A stretch of 64,000 nucleotides of DNA from Melieria omissa (Eukaryota > Arthropoda > Insecta > Diptera > Ulidiidae), in NCBI GenBank assembly GCA_963971225.1, contig OZ020267.1:91315648-91379647 (forward strand), given 5' to 3'. A program made the translations under genes and the position numbers. Below, piece by piece: positions 1 to 10,327 of this stretch. Within the stretch, counting starts at the first letter, position 1. Every line of letters starts with the position of its first letter. Below the pieces are notes generated by a model, which ran no database searches, was not told the origin of the DNA, and was given only the letters and a program-made list of their open reading frames with translations.

Positions 1-760
1 CAAATTCTGAGCGCCGACGAAACGCCAATATCACTGGTCACGGCTCTTCCTCGACGTAATGCTCTGCCACTACTTATCGACTCATCATCGACTTATCAAC
101 GACTTCCGCGATCTTACTGCGGCGGCCGCTTATAAAGGCAAATTTTGCCGCAACAGCGCATAATCGCCTGATCTTCCAAATTCCAGCAGATCACCCCACT
201 TCTTTGCAGAAATGCGACAAAATTTGGTGCATGGGGTGACCTTTACGTGGTTGGTGGAATGCAGCAGCCAGAACGGCAAAGACTTCACCAGCTGCACGAC
301 ACAACAACAACATGCTTGGAATAGCAAGTGCCGGCAGCCGAAATGCATCCTACCAACACTTCGCGCAAGGTCATAAAGTGCAGCGCGGCCGAAGTGCACT
401 ACCACCGCCACACCCCACTATCTGCTGGATACGCAGATTCGATTTAAGAGCGCCGCGCTAGCGCAGTACGAACGCACAGCAAAAGAGAATGCGCAAGTGA
501 AGCGCGAAAGTTCTGCGCTCACGTTCGCCAGTAACAACATCGAAAGTGATAAGACGTGTATTCGAATCGCTCCGAAAAATCTTGTACTCTAGTGTGTTTA
601 ATCAAATACAAAATCAATCAATTGTACAATCTATGAGACAGTGACTCTTTGGCAATTGTGCGAAAAACAAAAACCAAAAAAATAAATAAATAAGCAAAAT
701 TCTTGCTTATACTAAAATAAAAGCATAAACAAACTCCGATAAGGTTCCAAAACAATCACT

Positions 761-2369
761 ATGTCTGTCGTTCGCCAGAGCGAACGCAGGCTCTCAACAT
801 CAAGTGTAGACAAGAGAAACGCGTACCTCACAATAGTAGCAGACAGCGTGAGATCCGACTCAACTGAACCGCGAGCGCGATCTTCCTCACCATCGATGCA
901 AGCCGCTATCGACATAAAAAACTGTGCGGAACTGAAAGGCGCGAAAACGGCACTCGCTTATGCAAAAACAACTCCCCAAACTCTCGCAGAAACTGAGTCT
1001 ACCACTGCCAGTAACCTGCATGTACGCACATCTGTTGGTACTCCCAGCTGGAGCGAACAGTGTGAAACACCCACACAAACATGTCCCTCAGTTTTCGCTC
1101 AAGCAACACCAACAATCAACATTCCCGTAACGACTCTCGCATCGGTCATTGAAAACACAACAACAACGTCTGTAGTTATGACGTCTGCCCCAATTATGTC
1201 TGCTGGCATCTCCACTCTTCAGCAAAAGAAACAACTACCAACACCAAATGAGAACAACCCAACAAAACGTACGCGCAACTCTCCCGATAAAACAAGCGAA
1301 AGCACTAAAGCAAATAAAAAACATAAAACACAAACAACAAAACAAACGTCGCTAACATCATACTGGCTGAGTGAGTCCAATAGATTTGCGCCACTAGCAA
1401 ACATTGAGCAATGCGAAAATGTCTCACAAGAACGTGACAGTGGGACAATTAAATCAACAAACCAACAAAATCAAAACACGGCAAATATGCCAAAACCACC
1501 ACCAATTTATGTGCAAAATGTTGAGAACGTTAACAAATTAACCGCCGCCTTAAACTCTATTTCTAATGTTAAATACGAACTCCGAGTACTACAAAATAAC
1601 GAAATAAAAATCCAAACAAATAATTCACCAAACTATACTATACTATATATATTCAACCAATACAGACGAAATTATACAACATCTTAACGAATACGGCCAT
1701 GAAGTGACGCATATCCATAACATACTACAATCAGGTACGAAAAAACCACTACCAATGTTCTCGATTGAACTGAAACCAAACCACAATAACAAAGACATAT
1801 ACTCGATAACATCTCTACTTCACTGCAAGGTGAATTTTGAACCGCCACACCCAAAAAGAATCATACCTCAATGCACGAATTGTCAAAAATACGGACATAC
1901 CAAAAACTTTTGTACAAAAATCTCTATATGCGTCAAATGTGCAGGTGAGCACAAAACAAATGACTGTAAGATAAGTCCGGACCACAATAATATCAAATGC
2001 GCTCTATGTGGGGGAAATCACACCGCCAACTATAAAGGGTGTATGGTTTATAAAGCACTGAGAATCCAACGCTTTCCAGCACTAAGACAAAAACACTTGA
2101 CCTCGAATAACATAGACGAAAAAAAGCAAACCCAACCACTAAGCGCAAATAACAAACCCTCGCAAACATCAACAGTGACACCTAATATGACATTTGCCCA
2201 GACAGCAGCTTTGAACTCCGTACCACAACAAGTATCACCTGAACCTCCACCAGCAATTAACGAACTCCACGAAATAAAGGATATGATGAAACAACTAATC
2301 TCGCAAATGTCTAACATGATGTCCATTATCACGCTCCTAGTAACGAAATTAAATGACCAGACAAAATAG
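761..2369 (+). pseudogene. LINE ORF1 (RNA-binding, CCHC), one frameshift
   Basis: ORF1 protein of the jockey-type LINE, expected to bind element RNA and form the ribonucleoprotein. The first part (761-1687) is low-complexity and rich in Ser, Thr, Asn and Gln. The second part (open from before 1660 to 2369) carries the region that precedes zinc knuckles in jockey/F-type ORF1 proteins, then three CCHC knuckles between about 1870 and 2045. The two halves lie in different frames. The break is inside the AT-rich run at about 1635-1655, consistent with a single small indel in a simple repeat, so the product would end before the RNA-binding knuckles. ORF1 overlaps the ORF2 start by 17 nt (2353-2369), a normal arrangement in this clade. 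Confidence 0.85.
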
Positions 2370-5058
2370 CTTAAAAATCGCACTTTGGAATGCAAACGGC
2401 TTATGCCAACATACCCACGAACTTAAATCGTTCCTGATTGACAACACAATTGACATCCTGCTAGTGGCTGAGACTCATCTGACAAACAAGAGCTACGTTA
2501 AAATACCCAACTACAAAATATTCCACACTAATCATCCGGACAATAAAGCGCATGGAGGCACAGCTATCATCATTCGACATAAAATCAAATGCATCGAACT
2601 TGACGCCTATAGGAGAGAGAACATACAAGCTACGACAATTCAAATAGAAGATCAATCCGGATTCCTGACTATATCTAGTACTTACTGCCCGCCGAAACAC
2701 AACAACACAGCTACTCAATACCTTGACTACCTAAAAACCCTTGGCAACAGGTTTATTGCTGGAGGCGACTACAACGCGAAAAACTCAGCATGGGGATCCA
2801 GATTGACAAATCGTAAAGGCAAAGAACTACTCGACGCAATAAACAAAAATAAAAGTGACCATATAAGCACCGGAGAGCCCACTTACTGGCCCACTGATAT
2901 GAAGAAGAAACCAGACCTTATTGACTTCTATATCTACAAAAACGTAAGCCGTAACCACTTGACAATAGAGCCTAATTACGATTTATCTTCTGACCACTCA
3001 CCAATATTCTTGACATATCTCACCGCGCCTGACCTCGAAATACATCACGGTACACCATATAACAAACTTACTAACTGGAATTCATTTCGTCAAAAATTAC
3101 AACATACTCTAAACCGCGACGTACCACTCAAAACGGAAGAACAGATTGACAGCGCAGTAGCACACTTTGCCGACGTAATTATGGACGCGATCTCTAGATC
3201 AACACCATTATTAAGGACCAAAGATGTTAAAAATGACATCCCAAATTCAATAAAAAAGGCAATAAAATTAAAAAGAAGATTAAGGAAACAGTGGCAAATA
3301 ACAAGACTTCCCGCAGACAAATCACGACTTAACAAATTAACTAAGGACATCAAAGAGATGCTTAAGGACAACGAAAATAAAAAAATGCAAATCTTTCTAT
3401 CTGGTCTTGACACCACAAAAAACAGTAATTACTCTCTCTGGCGAGCAACGTCGAAGATAAAGAGGTCAACACCACATCAACATGCAATACTAACATCAGA
3501 CAACACTTGGGCCAAAACACCATTGGAGAAAGCTAGTGTGCTTGCTAAACACTTTAAAACGACCTTCACAAATTCAAAAGACACCAAAGAATATAACCTA
3601 CCTATTCTTCCTGACGCTGAATATAAAGCATTCAAAAAAGTAACCCTGGACGAAATTAGGCGAAAGATCAAGGCCATAAATAACAAAAAATCCCCGGGTT
3701 ATGACAAAATCAATGGACATATACTAAAAGAACTACCTGACGATGGAATTATATACCTTAGAAACATCTTCAACTCTTCAATAAGAATAAAACACTTCCC
3801 TGCACCATGGAAAGTATCCGAAATCATTGCACTGCCAAAACCGAACAAAGACGCGACTAAGCCATCATCATACAGACCTATTAGTCTTCTACCCATCCTC
3901 TCTAAACTATTCGAAAACTTGATTCATGACCGCCTTGACCCAATAATACAAGAAAAGAAGATAATTCCCAGCCATCAATTCGGATTTCGACGAAAGCATT
4001 CGACAATTCAACAAGTGCACAGAGTGACCAACAAAATATTAAATGAAATTGACAAAAAGAACTTCTGCGCTGCAATCTACCTTGACGTGGCGAAGGCTTT
4101 TGATAGCGTATGGCACCCGGGACTATTATTTAAGTTAAAACAAATATTTCCACCTGACTATTATCAACTACTCCGAAGCTATCTTAGCGACCGCTATTTC
4201 TATGTTAAATATCAGGACGAATGCTCAGAGATATTAAAAATGGAGGCTGGAGTGCCACAAGGTAGCGTTTTGGGACCATTACTGTACATCATCTATACAC
4301 ATGACATACCCAATCCAATGGACGACAGAATGATTGCCACTTTCGCCGACGACACTGTTCTAATAGCGTCTGACAAAAGCATAAACGTTGCTTCATTGAA
4401 GCTGCAGCAGCTGATCAACACAACGATGACCTGGTTCACGAAATGGGGAATTGAAGTAAACGCAGACAAAACTGTCCAAGTAATTTATACAAACCGAAAA
4501 TATGACCATCAAATCCTGACAATTAATAACACACCAATCGCACAAGACAAAAAAGCCAAATATCTGGGCATAATCATTGACGCAAAGCTGACTTGGAAGG
4601 ACCACATAATTCAGAAAAGGAACGAAGTGAAAAACCGATTCCGACAACTGTACTGGCTACTCAACAAGGACTCAAAACTGTCGCTATTCAATAAACTATT
4701 AATATATAAAACGATGATAACACCAATATGGAAATACGGCATAGAACTATGGGGGACAGCCAGCAAATCAAACATACAAATAATCCAACGACTACAATCA
4801 AAAATTTTAAGGACTATCACCAATGCACCCTGGTATATAACGAATGACGATATCCACCGCGACTTAAACATAGAACCCGTCAAAGACGTAATCGAGAAAA
4901 GCAGTACCAAGCACGCACTTAGACTCCTAACCCATTCAAACAAAGAAGTGCAACGAATACCTCAAATGGAACTAACAAAGGAGAGAAGACTGAAGAGAAC
5001 TACACCGACAGCATTAACAGACACAAGCGCTATAATAGCAGAAATTACTAAAACATAA
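2353..5058 (+). CDS. LINE ORF2: APE-type endonuclease and reverse transcriptase
   Basis: An uninterrupted 901-residue ORF, close to the size seen in jockey-clade elements. The N-terminal part is an apurinic-type endonuclease: NANG near residue 14, an AETHL motif near 38, GGDYNAKN near 137 and SDHSP near 218. The RT domain follows, with the motif CAAIYLDVAKAFDSVW (about 575), PQGSVLGPLLY (about 635) and the catalytic FADD (about 663). No RNase H domain follows RT, as expected for jockey. It would nick target DNA and prime reverse transcription from the nick. All catalytic motifs are present and there is no internal stop, so the enzyme could be functional even though ORF1 of this copy is broken. 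Confidence 0.93.
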   Translation: MTRQNSLKIALWNANGLCQHTHELKSFLIDNTIDILLVAETHLTNKSYVKIPNYKIFHTNHPDNKAHGGTAIIIRHKIKCIELDAYRRENIQATTIQIEDQSGFLTISSTYCPPKHNNTATQYLDYLKTLGNRFIAGGDYNAKNSAWGSRLTNRKGKELLDAINKNKSDHISTGEPTYWPTDMKKKPDLIDFYIYKNVSRNHLTIEPNYDLSSDHSPIFLTYLTAPDLEIHHGTPYNKLTNWNSFRQKLQHTLNRDVPLKTEEQIDSAVAHFADVIMDAISRSTPLLRTKDVKNDIPNSIKKAIKLKRRLRKQWQITRLPADKSRLNKLTKDIKEMLKDNENKKMQIFLSGLDTTKNSNYSLWRATSKIKRSTPHQHAILTSDNTWAKTPLEKASVLAKHFKTTFTNSKDTKEYNLPILPDAEYKAFKKVTLDEIRRKIKAINNKKSPGYDKINGHILKELPDDGIIYLRNIFNSSIRIKHFPAPWKVSEIIALPKPNKDATKPSSYRPISLLPILSKLFENLIHDRLDPIIQEKKIIPSHQFGFRRKHSTIQQVHRVTNKILNEIDKKNFCAAIYLDVAKAFDSVWHPGLLFKLKQIFPPDYYQLLRSYLSDRYFYVKYQDECSEILKMEAGVPQGSVLGPLLYIIYTHDIPNPMDDRMIATFADDTVLIASDKSINVASLKLQQLINTTMTWFTKWGIEVNADKTVQVIYTNRKYDHQILTINNTPIAQDKKAKYLGIIIDAKLTWKDHIIQKRNEVKNRFRQLYWLLNKDSKLSLFNKLLIYKTMITPIWKYGIELWGTASKSNIQIIQRLQSKILRTITNAPWYITNDDIHRDLNIEPVKDVIEKSSTKHALRLLTHSNKEVQRIPQMELTKERRLKRTTPTALTDTSAIIAEITKT

Positions 5059-5522
5059 ACCTAATAATGTACTCAAAATCGTTAAACATATTACTTAAGT
5101 ATTGATTTAATGTAGTAACTATCTTCCCACCCCTGTTAACTCAATTACTAAGTGCCCACGGGCAGATGTAATCAATTTGGGATGTAATAAAAAAAAAAAA
5201 AAAAAAAAAAAACGTTCGCCAGCGAGGGTGGCTCAGCATGACAACAACAACAACCATGTTGGCTGCCGAGTGTGAATACGAGCACTAGCTAGCGCTCACT
5301 CGATCACTGCTGAACAAGTCTAGTTTGATTAGCGCTAGGCTGATTAGCGCTGGGCTGATTAGCGCTAGCGATTAGTGCAGTGCGTCGCATTAATGCGCGG
5401 CCCTGTTTTATGTATCTGAGTCTTTATATGCAGCCCAGTACAACACAAAAATTGCGGCACAGCTGCAAGTTTTGGAAAAGGGATGCGAATTAAACTTTCC
5501 TCTCCTGTATGTCTTTCCTATG

Positions 5523-8500
5523 TTAAATCTCTCGCTTCCCTGTTTCTTCATCTTCCAACTCGTACATATTGTTACCTTTCTTGCCTATAACTTTCGCCTT
5601 TAGGAATTTGGGTGCAAACTTAGCACAAAATCGTTTGCTTGCATCGCTAAGAACAAAATTACGCCTAAATACTGTGTCGCCTATCTCGAACTGTTTTGTC
5701 GAACTACGCAAATTGTAACGATTTGCAGAACTCTCGTAAGCTTTAGCTATATTTGCGCTTAAAGCTTCGCGTATTAGCTTGATTTTGTCCTGCCTTTCTA
5801 TCACAGTATCATCAAATGATTGCAGTTTTCGCAACAACACATAGTCGCGTCCGTGCGACAACATTTGTTGGCCCGTCAACGCAAAATATGGCGAGCAGCC
5901 GATAGTTTGATGATAAGCGCTGCGCAATGCTTCTGCAATATTAGCCAAATTGCGGTCCCAAGTCGTTTGGTCTTTGCCAATATATGACCGGATGCCTACC
6001 AGAATGGATCTATTAACACGCTCGCTTGCGTTCGCTTGTGGACTATACAGCGCCGTGTACATGTGTCGTATGCCTCGCTCTTTTAAGAACTCGTTGAAAT
6101 GTGTGGACTTGAATTGTTTACCATTGTCGGTTAAAATTATTTCGGGAGTCCCGAATACGCTGAAGACATTTTCGCGCAGAAAATCGCAAATGACATTGGA
6201 GTTGGCTTTCCTAATGGCTTTCAACAGCGGGAATTTTGTCAAATGATCGAGGACAATAAGTATAGCCACATTGCCTTGTTTCGAACGCGGATAAGGACCT
6301 AACAAATCAATATATAATTTTTGAAAAGGACGTTGCGTACTGTATTGACCAGACATTGGCGGACGTAGAATTCGGTTTGGAGCTTTGCTCTGCCCACAAA
6401 CTGTACATTTGCCAATAAAGTCCTTGACGTCGACAACCATATTCGGCCAAAACAAATTTTTCCGCAAGTGCTCTAGTGTTTTGCCTATACCACCGTGACA
6501 TTTATTTGGAGGACAATGAGCACTACTAATTGCTTCTGCAATTAATTCTTTTGGTAGCCACAGCTTCCAATTTGATACTTCCCGTTCAGGGTTACCATCT
6601 GCGAATTCGTTGCGTTTGTAAACGTGTTTGCCGACAATACGCAGATCAGGCAATCGTGCTTCGTTTTCAGAAATTCGCTGCTTCAAATCAAGATAATCCG
6701 CAGACTCAAAAGCTGGAGATTCCAAGTCAACAATGGGTAGAGCTTCAATTTCGCATAAGTTATTTTCAAATTCTTGCCGCGACAAGCAATCAGGCACTAC
6801 ATTTTGGGAGCCACGTCGGTGCTCAATTTTAAATTTAAAGCCCTGAAGCTTCAAAGACCAGCGTGCGAGTCTACCAGACAAATCCGGCTGTCGCATGAGC
6901 CACTGCAAACTTGCATGATCCGTCACTATAGTGAATTCCTGGCCTTCAACATACGCTCGGAATTTCTTCAAGCTCAACAGTGCAGCAAGACATTCTAGCT
7001 CTGTAACGCTATAGTTACTCTGCGCTTTGTTCAATTTGCGCGAGAAATACGCAATCGGTACTTCGACTCCTTCAGTATTTTTCTGAGCTAAGACTGCTCC
7101 TAACCCTAGCGTACTAGCGTCGCATTGTATTATAAATGGCTTGTTGTAGTCCGGATTGGCTAACACTGGCGCGGATGTTAGTTTTTCTTTTAAAACATCA
7201 AACGCGACCTGAGCTTCGGCTGACCACTCGAATCCTTTACCTTTCTTTAAAAGATTGGTAAGCGGAGTTGTTATGGCTGCGTAATTGTCGATGAAACGAC
7301 GATACCAGCCAGTCATACCTAAAAATCGGCGCAAGCTTTTCACTGTAGTGGGTGGCGGATAATCGTGTATGGCTGACACTTTCTCCGGGTCAGTACGAAG
7401 TGTACCATCACCTACAATGTAGCCCAGATATTTCACTTCCTTTATGCAGAACTTGCTTTTGTCAACATTAATCGTCAAGCCTGCTTTTCTTAAGTGATGC
7501 GCTACATCAGCGAGAACAGACAGATGATCAGCAAAAGTTTCAGACACAATTAGGAGATCATCTAAATACACGAAAACTTGGTCTTTCAGTTGAGGAGGGA
7601 TTACTCGATCCATCAAACGACACAGTGCTTGTGGCGCATTGCACAAGCCAAAAGGCATAACGCAATAGCGATATAAAGGTCGATTAGGCACCGTAAAACA
7701 AGTGTAATCGCGGGACGATTCAGCTAAAGGAATTTGCCAAAATGCACGACGAAGGTCGAGCGAAGATATGAATTTGGCTTTTGGCAATCTGCTCAAAATA
7801 CCTTCAATATGCGGTAGCGGATATGCGTCCTTGATTGTGACTGCATTGACTTTTCGCGAATCTAGACACAGACGGACTTTTTCTCCCTTGCGGACTAACA
7901 CGACAGGACTGGACCACGGACTATTAGGGGACTCTTCTATTACACCAAGGCTCAACATTTCATCGATCTCCTTGTGCACTAACTTCTCAATTGCCGGAGA
8001 AATTGGAAAATATCTCTGCTTAATCGGACGGACATTCGGCTCAACGTCGATTATGTGTTCCATGAGGGTTGTTTTTCCTAACCCCTCAACTTCACATGAT
8101 GGAAATGACTTCTTTACTGTCTCTAAACTTCTCTTCTGCTGTTCTGTCAACACAATCAAATTTTCATCTGCCTTCTTATCGTTTGCGCAGATATCAATTT
8201 GAGCTATGATATCTGGTGCAATCTGAAACGCTCTCCAAAAATCTACGCCTAAGATAAGTTCTTGCGATAAATTTGGTACTACATAAAAATTAATAAGCGC
8301 TTTCTGCGCCTTAAATTGGATTTCAATTGGGAAAATTCCAAAAACTACTTGTTTCCTGCCATCAGCAGTTTTTACTGTTGTTTTGTGCTGCCTGAATTCC
8401 TTTCTTTCGCAAAATTCTTTTGCTAACGGACCACCCATGCATGAAACTTGCGCGCCACTGTCAAGCAAACCAAGGTGTGATTTGTCAAAAAGCTTGATTT

Positions 8501-8765
8501 TGACATATGGACGCGAATCGAATGGCTTATGCTCAATCGCACAAATATTGGCAACATGCCTTCGTTGTTGCTTCACCTTCTGCCAAAATTTACGCATACG
8601 CGTTGATGTTCTTCGCGGGATTGCTGTCTCTACTACTGATTCACTGTTAAAAATTCGATTTCGTATAGCTTCATATTTTTTTAACCTATCTTCATAAGAA
8701 ATAATTTCATTACGCTTACATTCATCTAGCTTAGTTTCTATTGGATCCTCGTGAGCAGGTGGCAT
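5523..8765 (-). CDS. pol: Element A copy 1 pol polyprotein (PR-RT-RH-IN)
   Basis: An open 1080-residue pol. Retropepsin motif LLDSGA is at about residues 100-105. RT has the PFGLCNAP segment and catalytic YLDD at about 398-401. RNase H begins with QCDAS at about 545. Integrase has an HHCC zinc-binding segment at about 750-795 and D, D, E residues at roughly 820, 877 and 913, within DLLGPYP, LTDNGKQF and SERVNRS. Pol begins 9 nt past the gag stop in the -1 frame, and the pol frame stays open back into the gag end, so expression by -1 frameshifting or re-initiation is possible; no classic slippery site was recognised. The frame ends with TAA at 5523-5525, then nine more readable codons that resemble the end of related integrases, so the protein may be slightly truncated in both copies. 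Confidence 0.93.
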   Translation of the reverse strand: MPPAHEDPIETKLDECKRNEIISYEDRLKKYEAIRNRIFNSESVVETAIPRRTSTRMRKFWQKVKQQRRHVANICAIEHKPFDSRPYVKIKLFDKSHLGLLDSGAQVSCMGGPLAKEFCERKEFRQHKTTVKTADGRKQVVFGIFPIEIQFKAQKALINFYVVPNLSQELILGVDFWRAFQIAPDIIAQIDICANDKKADENLIVLTEQQKRSLETVKKSFPSCEVEGLGKTTLMEHIIDVEPNVRPIKQRYFPISPAIEKLVHKEIDEMLSLGVIEESPNSPWSSPVVLVRKGEKVRLCLDSRKVNAVTIKDAYPLPHIEGILSRLPKAKFISSLDLRRAFWQIPLAESSRDYTCFTVPNRPLYRYCVMPFGLCNAPQALCRLMDRVIPPQLKDQVFVYLDDLLIVSETFADHLSVLADVAHHLRKAGLTINVDKSKFCIKEVKYLGYIVGDGTLRTDPEKVSAIHDYPPPTTVKSLRRFLGMTGWYRRFIDNYAAITTPLTNLLKKGKGFEWSAEAQVAFDVLKEKLTSAPVLANPDYNKPFIIQCDASTLGLGAVLAQKNTEGVEVPIAYFSRKLNKAQSNYSVTELECLAALLSLKKFRAYVEGQEFTIVTDHASLQWLMRQPDLSGRLARWSLKLQGFKFKIEHRRGSQNVVPDCLSRQEFENNLCEIEALPIVDLESPAFESADYLDLKQRISENEARLPDLRIVGKHVYKRNEFADGNPEREVSNWKLWLPKELIAEAISSAHCPPNKCHGGIGKTLEHLRKNLFWPNMVVDVKDFIGKCTVCGQSKAPNRILRPPMSGQYSTQRPFQKLYIDLLGPYPRSKQGNVAILIVLDHLTKFPLLKAIRKANSNVICDFLRENVFSVFGTPEIILTDNGKQFKSTHFNEFLKERGIRHMYTALYSPQANASERVNRSILVGIRSYIGKDQTTWDRNLANIAEALRSAYHQTIGCSPYFALTGQQMLSHGRDYVLLRKLQSFDDTVIERQDKIKLIREALSANIAKAYESSANRYNLRSSTKQFEIGDTVFRRNFVLSDASKRFCAKFAPKFLKAKVIGKKGNNMYELEDEETGKREI

Positions 8766-8776
8766 ATGCGATACAT

Positions 8777-10327
8777 TTATTTCCGTTGATTTACGTCGTA
8801 GCGAGGACTCGCATACCGATCCTTGCTCGCTTTCACGTTTCCCGGATTACATTTCTTACAATTTGGCTTGTATTCGCCTACCGCACCACATCCATAACAA
8901 AATATCGAACGAGCTTCTAAACAATCAAAATATCTGTGACCGTCCTTACGGCAATTCCAACAAACTAATTTTAAAATACTACGTCTAGTTACTTCTTCTA
9001 CCTCCATTTTGACTTCATTGTCATCTAAATCTGCTATATCTAATTCGTTACCAAGATCAACTTCGTTTACTTGGCGACGCGGAAAATTACCTCGCGGATT
9101 TGGTAAAGAATGTGCAACGCTCGCCTTTGCAATTTCGTTTTGCAGACTTTCGCCTTTTAGACAAAGTCGACGCAACTCGGCCATTGAGTTAATGTTGACG
9201 TACAGCAACTGCTGTCGAATACGCGGTCGTAAGCCTCTTTGCAAAATTCCCACAAGTTCAGATTCAGATATCGGTGAATTAAGGTTTTCAGATATTCGCA
9301 AAACTGCGTTTCGATACTCATCGAATGATTCAGCGGCGCCTTGGCGTCGGCTGCGCATGGCCTCTTTGATATCTGTATCTGTCTTGTGCTCCCCAAAATG
9401 AGTACGCAGAGCTTGACATAACGACGACCATTCGATCCTGTCTACTGAACGCCGGTTTCTCCAATACCAATCCTTGGCCTCGTTAACAAACAAACTTTGT
9501 ACGTGCTCGCACAATAAACTAAAATCCCCACCTAGGGTATCTATAACCTGCAATTCAATCCTAAAGATAAAATTATCTACTGACAATTTAGGACCACCAT
9601 CAAACTTGATATCCCAACTCGAGATAAGATGCGCAATTTTGCCTGAATTGGTGACGGTCGATCCGTCACTGACGCGAAACGGAACCGGAACCTGACCATC
9701 ACGGTTGTTGTTGTTGTTGTGTGCATACGGCAACTCTTGCGGAAATGTTGGTGTTGAGTTGTGAGCTGAAAACTGGTTGTGCTCACGTTGTGCACCTTGC
9801 AAATTCAACCTGCTCAACACGTTACTCAAGCTAGCCTCTAGCTTTCCTTCAATCAGCTGTGTCACTCGTGATTCCAAACCATCCAGAATTGTGGCTTGCC
9901 TAGCTGACACAATAGCTCCCACCACACTTCTGATTCGGCTTTCGTCTGAAAGGTCACTTGCCCCATTGGCTGCTGCATCGGCAACCGCATTACTGGTTCG
10001 AGTTGGCGTGCCAGACATCTGCGCTGCTGCTGCTGCTGCTTGCGATGTGGATGGACGAGGGTCTTCCGCTTCCTCTGACGGATTTGCTTGCGATCGCGTT
10101 TGCATACCAGTAGACTTGGCTGAAGCTTTCACAAATTCTCGACTGCTACACGCAGCTCGACATTGTGGACATGAAGAATAACGCTTCAGGTAGTTTAAGA
10201 GACACGATCTGTGGAAAGTATGGCTACACGCCGTCCGTAATACATCACTGCCTTCAATAAAAATCGCACGGCATAATGTGCAAACCGATTGCATAGTCAA
10301 ATTGTCAGTACTGTGTCTCAGCGACAT
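8777..10327 (-). CDS. gag: Element A copy 1 gag with N-terminal RING-H2 finger and CCHC knuckles
   Basis: A 516-residue gag. Residues 16-56 carry a complete RING-H2 ligand set: C16, C19, C34, H36, H39, C42, C53, C56. A Ser/Ala-rich linker follows, with a run of alanines at about 95-100. The capsid-like region (about 225-400) has the usual retrotransposon gag pattern around DWYWRNRR and ESFDEYRNAVLRI. The C-terminus has one good CCHC knuckle (CWNCRKDGHRYFDC) and a second in which the histidine is replaced by glutamate (CYGCGAVGEYKPNC). Gag should form the particle and package RNA. A RING finger is the signature of E3 ubiquitin ligases and is not a usual gag module; its activity here is unknown. 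Copy 2 gag keeps the same domains. Confidence 0.92.
   Translation of the reverse strand: MSLRHSTDNLTMQSVCTLCRAIFIEGSDVLRTACSHTFHRSCLLNYLKRYSSCPQCRAACSSREFVKASAKSTGMQTRSQANPSEEAEDPRPSTSQAAAAAAQMSGTPTRTSNAVADAAANGASDLSDESRIRSVVGAIVSARQATILDGLESRVTQLIEGKLEASLSNVLSRLNLQGAQREHNQFSAHNSTPTFPQELPYAHNNNNNRDGQVPVPFRVSDGSTVTNSGKIAHLISSWDIKFDGGPKLSVDNFIFRIELQVIDTLGGDFSLLCEHVQSLFVNEAKDWYWRNRRSVDRIEWSSLCQALRTHFGEHKTDTDIKEAMRSRRQGAAESFDEYRNAVLRISENLNSPISESELVGILQRGLRPRIRQQLLYVNINSMAELRRLCLKGESLQNEIAKASVAHSLPNPRGNFPRRQVNEVDLGNELDIADLDDNEVKMEVEEVTRRSILKLVCWNCRKDGHRYFDCLEARSIFCYGCGAVGEYKPNCKKCNPGNVKASKDRYASPRYDVNQRK

Larger units (their letters stand above)
532..5211 (+). mobile_element. Jockey-clade non-LTR retrotransposon (LINE), nearly full length
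   Basis: A 4.68-kb unit with two ORFs and an A-tail (5189-5211) preceded by AATAAA. It is flanked by a perfect 11-bp target-site duplication ACGTTCGCCAG (521-531, 5212-5222). The uninterrupted target is visible in the homologous LTRs near 14344 and 23279. ORF1 has three CCHC zinc knuckles and ORF2 has endonuclease and RT but no RNase H, which is the jockey-clade plan. A downstream promoter element AGACGTG sits at 552-558, as in internal promoters of jockey-type elements, but only 21 nt from the apparent 5' end instead of the usual 28, suggesting a few missing 5' bases. ORF2 is open and ORF1 has one frameshift, so this insertion is fairly young but probably not autonomous. Confidence 0.93.
1..5442 (-). 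mobile_element. 3' LTR of element A copy 1, split by a LINE
   Basis: Bases 1-531 plus 5223-5442 match 13824-14574 and 22759-23509 almost base for base, so this is the LTR downstream of the copy 1 pol gene (the element reads on the minus strand). Its far end lies outside the window. The match is interrupted between 531 and 5223 by a jockey-type LINE, with the 11-bp target ACGTTCGCCAG present at both 521-531 and 5212-5222. Near the pol side are three tandem copies of a roughly 14-bp unit built on the palindrome AGCGCT (about 5325-5370). The pol-proximal edge is placed at 5442, where minus-strand TGTACTGGG begins, because the equivalent LTR at 23509 stops exactly there. A purine-rich tract lies about 50 nt further towards pol, so this edge is not certain. 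Confidence 0.8.

Noticed and set aside
130..411. 93-codon minus-strand ORF repeated three times (also 13953-14234 and 22888-23169)
   Set aside because: It lies within the element A LTR and is repeated only because the LTR is. No recognisable domain and no neighbouring signals; most likely chance.
5950..10181. Several plus-strand ORFs of 70-144 codons opposite element A gag and pol
   Set aside because: They are antisense to well-supported gag/pol frames and recur identically in copy 2 for that reason.
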